From Mycolicibacterium sp. MU0053 (GTDB lineage: Bacteria; Actinomycetota; Actinomycetes; Mycobacteriales; Mycobacteriaceae), in the NCBI RefSeq assembly GCF_963378095.1, contig NZ_OY726397.1:3596001-3660000 (forward strand): a stretch of 64,000 bases of DNA, given 5' to 3'. Numbering within the stretch: the first letter of the stretch is position 1; the number at the start of each line of letters is the position of its first letter. A model generated the notes under the pieces. That model saw only the letters and a list, made by a program, of their open reading frames with translations, was not told the DNA's origin and made no database searches. Shown one piece after another: positions 57,716 to 64,000 of this stretch. The position numbers and the translations under genes are program-made.

Positions 57716-59301
57716 CCACGGTGTTAGCGCTGCAGGCACCCAGCGTCGAGTACGCCCAGCTTTCGCCGATGCTGATCGTGATCGGCGTCGCCGTCGCGGG
57801 CGTGCTCGTCGAGGCCTTCCTGCCGCGCCGACTCCGCTACCGGACCCAACTGCTGTTGAGTCTCGGCGGTCTGAGCGCGGCACTGATCGCGGCGGGGATA
57901 CTGCTGCGTGACCTGGGCGACGGAACGGGGACCTCGGCGGTGACGGGGTCCGTCGCCGTCGACGCGCCCGCGCTGTTCCTGCAGGTCACCGTTCTGGTGA
58001 TCGCGATCCTGGGCGTGCTGCTGATCGCCGAACGGCGGGCACCGAGTCCCGAATCCGACGATCCGGCAGGCGGTTTGGATGCCTTCACCCCGCAGGCCGC
58101 GGCGGTGCCCGGCAGCGTGGCCGAGAAGGAGGCCACCCGGGCCGGGATAATCCAGACCGAGGTGTTCCCGTTCACGATGTTCGCGGTCACCGGGATGCTG
58201 CTGTTCGGCGCCGCCGACGACCTGTTGACGATGTTCATCGCCCTGGAGGTGCTGTCGCTGCCGCTGTATCTGGTGTGCGGCCTGGCGCGGCACCGCCGGT
58301 TGCTCTCGCAGGAAGCCGCGCTGAAATACTTTCTGCTGGGCGCGTTCTCGTCGGCGTTCTTTCTGTACGGCATGGCCCTGCTCTACGGGTACAGCGGCAC
58401 CTTCGCCCTGACCGGCATCGCCGACGCCATCGCCGAACCCGGCGGGCAATCCTCCAGGGTGGCGCTGGTCGGCGTCGGCCTGGTGGCTGTCGGACTGCTG
58501 TTCAAGGTGGGCGCGGTGCCGTTCCACTCCTGGGTTCCCGATGTGTACCAGGGCGCCCCCACCCCGATCACCGGATTCATGGCGGCGGCGACCAAGGTGG
58601 CGGCGTTCGGCGCCATGCTGCGGTTGTTCTACGTCGCGGTGCCTGAACTGCAGGCCGGGTGGCGGCCGATGATGTGGGCGGTGGCCATCGCGACCATGGT
58701 GATCGGCACCGTCGCTGCGGTCCGGCAGACGAACGTCAAACGCCTGCTGGCGTATTCGGCGGTCTCCCACGCCGGATTCATCCTCACCGGCGTCGTCGCG
58801 CTCACCGACAGCGGGGTCTCCAGCACGCTGTTCTATCTGTTCGCCTACGGGTTCTCGACCCTGGGCGCGTTCGCGGTCGTCGGCCTGGTCCGCGACAGCA
58901 CCGGCGCCGAGGACTCGGAGATGGCCCGCTGGGCCGGGCTGGGTCGGCGCTATCCGCTGGTGGGGGCGGTGTTCGCGCTGTTTCTGCTCGCCTTCGCCGG
59001 CATCCCGTTGACCAGCGGGTTCGTCAGCAAGTTCGCGGTGTTCAAGGCGGCCGGCGAGGGCGGCGCGATGCCGCTGGTGGTGGTCGGTGTCGTGGCGAGC
59101 GCGATCGCCGCCTACTTCTACATCCGGGTGATCGTGTGGATGTTCTTCACCGACCCGCCGCCGGATGCTCCCGTCGTGGTGGTTCCCAGCTGGACCGGCA
59201 AGGCCACGGTGGGCCTGACGGCGGGCATCACGCTGCTGTTGGGCGCCCTGCCGCAGCCGCTGCTGGATCTGGCCAACAACTCCACGCAGTTCCTGCGCTA
59301 G
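57712..59301 (+). CDS. nuoN: NADH-quinone oxidoreductase subunit N
   Basis: A 529-residue antiporter-like subunit with about 14 TM helices, last gene of the operon. Motifs are TMFIALEVLSLPLYLVCGLA, FKVGAVPFHSWVPDVYQGAP and NVKRLLAYSAVSHAGFIL. A soluble loop of about 50 residues (ERRAPSPESDDPAGGLDAF to VAEKEATRAG) between early TM helices is a mycobacterial trait. ATG 57712 overlaps the nuoM stop. The enoyl-CoA hydratase gene starts nine bases later. Confidence 0.95.
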   Translation: MTTVLALQAPSVEYAQLSPMLIVIGVAVAGVLVEAFLPRRLRYRTQLLLSLGGLSAALIAAGILLRDLGDGTGTSAVTGSVAVDAPALFLQVTVLVIAILGVLLIAERRAPSPESDDPAGGLDAFTPQAAAVPGSVAEKEATRAGIIQTEVFPFTMFAVTGMLLFGAADDLLTMFIALEVLSLPLYLVCGLARHRRLLSQEAALKYFLLGAFSSAFFLYGMALLYGYSGTFALTGIADAIAEPGGQSSRVALVGVGLVAVGLLFKVGAVPFHSWVPDVYQGAPTPITGFMAAATKVAAFGAMLRLFYVAVPELQAGWRPMMWAVAIATMVIGTVAAVRQTNVKRLLAYSAVSHAGFILTGVVALTDSGVSSTLFYLFAYGFSTLGAFAVVGLVRDSTGAEDSEMARWAGLGRRYPLVGAVFALFLLAFAGIPLTSGFVSKFAVFKAAGEGGAMPLVVVGVVASAIAAYFYIRVIVWMFFTDPPPDAPVVVVPSWTGKATVGLTAGITLLLGALPQPLLDLANNSTQFLR

Positions 59302-59310
59302 CGTCAGACC

Positions 59311-60075
59311 ATGTCTGTCGTCACCACCACCGACCACGGCGCGGTGCGCGTCATCACCATGAACCGGCCGGAGGCGCGAAACGCCCTGGGCCACCTGCTG
59401 ATCGAGACGCTGTACGGCGCGTTCGCCGACGCCGACGCCGATCCAGCGGTGCGCGCGGTGGTCCTCACCGGGACCGACCCGGCGTTCTGTGCCGGCGTCG
59501 ACCTCAAGGAGGCCGAGCGGTTGGGCGACGCGTACTTCGCGCGGTTCCAAAGCCACAACTGCATCACCAAGCCGGCCGAGATGAGCACCCCGATCATCGG
59601 GGCGGTCAACGGGCCGGTGTTCACCGGCGGGCTCGAGATGGCGCTGGCCTGTGACTTCCTGATCGCCTCGGAGCGTGCGGTATTCGCCGATACGCACGCG
59701 CGGGTCGGGATCCTGCCCGGCGGCGGGATGACGGCCCGGCTGCCGCAGCGGGTGGGCGCCGGCATGGCTCGGCGGTTGTCGATGACCGGTGAGGTGGTCG
59801 ACGCCGCACGTGCCGAACGCATCGGCCTGGTCACCGAGGTGGTGGCACACGAGCGGCTGCTACCGCACGCCGTCGATCTGGCCACCCAGATCGCCGAGGT
59901 ACCCGCACCGACCATGGCCGGCCTCAAGGAAATCTACCGACGCGGCTGGGCCGGGGTCACCGACGCCGCCCTGGCGACCGAAAAGCAGATCGCCGGCGCT
60001 CAGCAGCTGGATGCGGCGGGCCTGGCGCAACGCCGGGCCGACGTGATGGCCCGCAACAAGAGCCAGATACCGTAA
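59311..60075 (+). CDS. Enoyl-CoA hydratase/isomerase family protein
   Basis: A 254-residue crotonase-fold protein. The N-terminal RVITMNRPEARNALG is the family start, the oxyanion motif is AFCAGVDLKEAER, and NGPVFTGGLEMALACDF is the second oxyanion region. The first catalytic Glu position of classical hydratases is held by Thr-Gly in FTGGLEM, and DTHARVGILPGGG includes Gly where the second Glu is common, so the reaction may be isomerisation or another crotonase type. It follows nuoN by nine bases and could be read through from the operon. Confidence 0.86.
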   Translation: MSVVTTTDHGAVRVITMNRPEARNALGHLLIETLYGAFADADADPAVRAVVLTGTDPAFCAGVDLKEAERLGDAYFARFQSHNCITKPAEMSTPIIGAVNGPVFTGGLEMALACDFLIASERAVFADTHARVGILPGGGMTARLPQRVGAGMARRLSMTGEVVDAARAERIGLVTEVVAHERLLPHAVDLATQIAEVPAPTMAGLKEIYRRGWAGVTDAALATEKQIAGAQQLDAAGLAQRRADVMARNKSQIP

Positions 60076-60109
60076 GTGTTCCCGTAGAACCATTCAGCGA
60101 GGATCACAC

Positions 60110-60934
60110 ATGCAGACGGCGACCTTGACCCCCTACTTCGTGGCCGACGGAGACCAGTTCGTGCCCAACGAGATCGCCCAGGGTGGGTGGGGTCCCACCC
60201 TCGGCGGCCAGGTGGTCGGTGGACTGTTGGCCCGCAGCATCGATGCCCAACGCGTCGACGCCGACCTGATCCCGGTCCGGCTCACGGTCGACATGCTGCG
60301 GCGGGTGGCCACCGAACCGGTGCAGGTACGCGCGGAGGTGCTCCGCGTCGGCGGCCGCATGCAGTCCATGGCGGCGACCATGACCCAGCACGGCGAGGTC
60401 GTGGCCCGCGCCTCCGCGCTCTGCCTACGCCGCGGCGAACAACCCGGGGAGCAGGCGTGGAGCACCCCGATCGAGATGCCGCCGCTGCCGCGCGAGCCCG
60501 CCGAGTTCGACAACGCGATCCCGATGTTCGTCAAGGCCTACGGCCGGGACCCGGGCATCAAGGGCGGCATGGAATGGCAGCACGACGGCCCCCGATATGC
60601 CTGGGTGCGCGAGGTCCGCGAACTGATCGCCGGCGAGCCCAACTCGCCGTTCGTGCAGGCCGCGCTGGCCGTCGACGTCACGGCGTCGATGACCGGATTC
60701 ACCACCTCGGGACTGGGATTCATCAACGCCGACTACACGTTGACGCTGTGCCGGCTGCCCGAGGGACCCTACATCGGGATGGCCGCGCTGACCCACTACA
60801 GCGCGGCGGGCCTGGCCACCGGCACCGCGAGCCTGTTCGACGCGCAAGGGCCCATCGGTACCGGGGTGACGACCGCGATCGCCAACCCGCACTTCGGCGC
60901 GCGGAGCTTCGTCAGGTCCGCGGGGTCAAAGTGA
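60110..60934 (+). CDS. Double hotdog thioesterase-family protein
   Basis: A 274-residue acyl-CoA thioesterase-like (TesB/4HBT_3) protein with two hotdog domains. GGWGPTLGGQVVGGLLARSI is in the first domain, and LRVGGRMQSMAATMTQHGEV and VTASMTGFTTSGLGFINADY in the second. It would release free acids from CoA esters. It is in the same direction as the hydratase, 34 bases apart. Its last 23 bases overlap the convergent exported-protein gene. Confidence 0.82.
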   Translation: MQTATLTPYFVADGDQFVPNEIAQGGWGPTLGGQVVGGLLARSIDAQRVDADLIPVRLTVDMLRRVATEPVQVRAEVLRVGGRMQSMAATMTQHGEVVARASALCLRRGEQPGEQAWSTPIEMPPLPREPAEFDNAIPMFVKAYGRDPGIKGGMEWQHDGPRYAWVREVRELIAGEPNSPFVQAALAVDVTASMTGFTTSGLGFINADYTLTLCRLPEGPYIGMAALTHYSAAGLATGTASLFDAQGPIGTGVTTAIANPHFGARSFVRSAGSK

Positions 60935-61406
60935 ACGGGAGCCAGTAGGTACCCGGCCCGTCCCCCGGGCACCCCGGCGCGGCGACCGTGAAAGTGCGCT
61001 CCCCGGCGAAACTTCCGGCGCCGCTGGGACGCAGGAAGTCCGACCGCATCGTGGTCACCGGGCTGCCGTCGTCACAGTGGAACGGGTACTCGCCGCTGGA
61101 CTCCCACCGGTCACCGTTCCACCGGTAGTCGAACAGCACCGGTGCATCGGGGTTGTCCGCCAGCTCGGTCAGCAACAGCCAGTGCGCAACACAGCCGTCG
61201 GCTCCGCATTCGGTGGCGAAACTGGCGGCCTGGGTGGACGGTTCGGAAACGTCCGGCCGACCGTTGAAGGTCTGCCTGGAGTGATCCAGGTAGGTGTCGT
61301 AGGAGCCGTACAGCGGAACCGGCTCGGCCCGGTCGGCGTGCGCCGCCGGGACGCCCGCACCCGCCGCGACGGTCAGTACCAGCACGGCGCCGATTCTGGG
61401 CAACAT
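60912..61406 (-). CDS. Exported protein of unknown function
   Basis: A 164-residue protein with signal peptide MLPRIGAVLVLTVAAGAGVP, likely cut after AAHA. The mature part has four Cys in ATECGADGC, FHCDDGS and APGCPGDG, in keeping with two disulfides. It contains VPLYGSYDTYLDHSRQTFNG, a motif found in mycobacterial secreted proteins. ATG 61406 gives a normal signal peptide; a GTG at 61421 is possible. It converges with the thioesterase gene. Function unknown. Confidence 0.78.
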   Translation of the reverse strand: MLPRIGAVLVLTVAAGAGVPAAHADRAEPVPLYGSYDTYLDHSRQTFNGRPDVSEPSTQAASFATECGADGCVAHWLLLTELADNPDAPVLFDYRWNGDRWESSGEYPFHCDDGSPVTTMRSDFLRPSGAGSFAGERTFTVAAPGCPGDGPGTYWLPFTLTPRT

Positions 61407-61434
61407 GGCTCTGAATAGCACACCGTCGGCGCCG

Positions 61435-62307
61435 CTAGGAGCCGAATGGCGCAAATGTCCCGTCCAGCACGTCGCGGTGTCCGACGGTGCGACCGGTGAC
61501 CCGGTTCGGGTCCACGAGCGCGAGGCGCACCACCGCTTCGGCGAAGTCATCCTCGGACCCGGCGTTTTCGAAGTCGGCCCGGTAATAGGACAGGCCGGGC
61601 GTCATCATCGCCTGCGACGGGGACAATGCGTTGACCGAGATGTTGCGCCGCTGCAACTCATAGGCGGCCGAGGACGTCAGGTGTTCCAGCGCCGCCTTGG
61701 ATCCGCCGTAGCCGGGCAGGATTCCACCGGAGAAGTCCTCGTAGGGTCCCGAACCCGGGATGCGGGAGGCGACCGAACTGATGTTGATGATCGCGCCGCG
61801 GCCCGCGGTGATCATGTCCGGGGTCACCAACTGCATGAGTTCGTAGGCCGCGAACACGGCAATCTCGAAGTGCCGCCGGAACGCGTGCACCGGAGTGCCG
61901 ACGAAGGCGGGCCAATCCGCGGCCGGCGCAAGGGGTTTAGCCGGCTTGTCGGGCTTGGCTGCCGGCGCGGCGGCACCGTCCTTCGGTGGGCGGCCGGGCG
62001 CGGTGAAAGCCGCATTGTTGACCAGAATCGTCGTCGGCCCCAACGCATCTCGCGCCTCGGCGACAATCCGCGGCAGATCTTCCCGCACGGTCAGGTCCGC
62101 CCGGATGGCGACCGCGGTGCCGCCGGCCTGCTCGATCTCGGCCACGGTTTCCCCGATGGTGCCGGGCAGCCGCTCGTTCCACACCTGTTCGGTGCGTGCG
62201 ACCACGGCCACCTTGGCACCCTCGGCGGCCAACGCCAGAGCGACCGCGCGGCCCAGGCCGCGGCTGGCACCCGTCACGATGGCGACGTCGCCGTCCAGTC
62301 TTGCCAT
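61435..62307 (-). CDS. Short-chain dehydrogenase/reductase with Lys/Pro/Ala-rich insert
   Basis: A 290-residue SDR: VAIVTGASRGLGRAVALAL is the cofactor site, NNAAF the NNAG-like motif, and SSVAS with YGGSKAALEHL the catalytic Ser-Tyr-Lys set. An insert of about 30 residues (PPKDGAAAPAAKPDKPAKPL) follows NNAAF, between strand 4 and helix 4. ATG 62307 has GAGGAG at good spacing; the ATG at 62313 overlaps the TetR stop and has none. It is cotranscribed with the TetR gene. Substrate unknown. Confidence 0.87.
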   Translation of the reverse strand: MARLDGDVAIVTGASRGLGRAVALALAAEGAKVAVVARTEQVWNERLPGTIGETVAEIEQAGGTAVAIRADLTVREDLPRIVAEARDALGPTTILVNNAAFTAPGRPPKDGAAAPAAKPDKPAKPLAPAADWPAFVGTPVHAFRRHFEIAVFAAYELMQLVTPDMITAGRGAIINISSVASRIPGSGPYEDFSGGILPGYGGSKAALEHLTSSAAYELQRRNISVNALSPSQAMMTPGLSYYRADFENAGSEDDFAEAVVRLALVDPNRVTGRTVGHRDVLDGTFAPFGS

Positions 62308-62309
62308 GC

Positions 62310-64000
<1,691 letters not shown>

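Overview
The window comes from a high-GC actinobacterium, almost certainly a mycobacterium and probably a fast-growing, Mycolicibacterium-type one. It carries a mycobactin acyl-chain cluster (mbtL-mbtM-mbtN-mbtK) with IdeR-type iron boxes, a tmRNA with a mycobacterial-type tag (ADTNQRDYALAA), fprA, and a FtsEX/SmpB/PrfB block. It also has the FadE24/FadE23 pair, an Rv3143-type receiver protein and a complete nuoA-N operon. From memory, gene order follows several Mycobacterium tuberculosis segments (around Rv3068c-Rv3073c, Rv3098c-Rv3106, Rv3137-Rv3158). No insertion sequence, prophage or CRISPR array was seen.

Layout. 1-4.3 kb: a TetR regulator, a DUF899-SRPBCC pair, an SDR, two tandem small secreted proteins, an antibiotic-biosynthesis-monooxygenase-like protein and a nuclease remnant. 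4.3-7 kb: a DesA3-type desaturase with its ferredoxin-type reductase, a terminator and tRNA-Ala(GGC). 7-13.2 kb: an MFS transporter coupled to phosphoglucomutase, a DHA2 drug exporter, a YihY protein and two fluoride channels. 13.2-17 kb: the iron-regulated mbtL-M-N operon and convergent mbtK. 17-22 kb: a cupin, a small membrane protein, a DUF488 protein, an F420-type oxidoreductase, a 64-aa protein, ssrA (tmRNA) with terminator, two exported proteins and two small proteins. 22-24.6 kb: a mycothiol-dependent-isomerase-fold protein coupled to a stand-alone LigD-type polymerase domain, then a proteasome-like protein. 24.6-29.3 kb (minus strand): prfB, an MscS channel, a Pro/Thr-rich membrane protein, ftsE, ftsX and smpB in one run. 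29.5-34.8 kb: fprA, a membrane protein, hisN, fadE24 and fadE23.

34.8-43.5 kb is the accessory-looking part. A TetR gene is followed by a palindromic operator and a tightly packed run: a homogentisate-dioxygenase-like cupin, an alpha/beta hydrolase, a class III CoA-transferase and an HMG-CoA lyase-like enzyme. A second TetR, an acyl-CoA dehydrogenase, an APH-like kinase, a DUF6285 protein and a SnoaL-like protein follow. It looks like an undescribed catabolic route that ends in CoA-thioester cleavage. 43.5-59.3 kb: an atypical receiver protein and nuoA-N (respiratory complex I), nearly all genes overlapping. NuoF carries an unusual 19-residue insertion flanked by a 9-bp direct repeat. 59.3-64 kb: an enoyl-CoA hydratase, a thioesterase, an exported protein, an SDR coupled to a TetR regulator, and a divergent kinase cut by the window edge.

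How the genes work together. Iron starvation should switch on the mbt genes through two boxes that each overlap a neighbour's stop codon. The ssrA/smpB pair supplies ribosome rescue and prfB supplies normal termination. FtsEX is expected to control cell-wall hydrolysis at division. The fadE, hmgA-like, echA and thioesterase genes point to acyl-CoA catabolism whose electrons could enter the respiratory chain next to complex I. No stretch over 300 bases lacks a feature; the longest gap between protein genes (6663-6977) holds a terminator and a tRNA.
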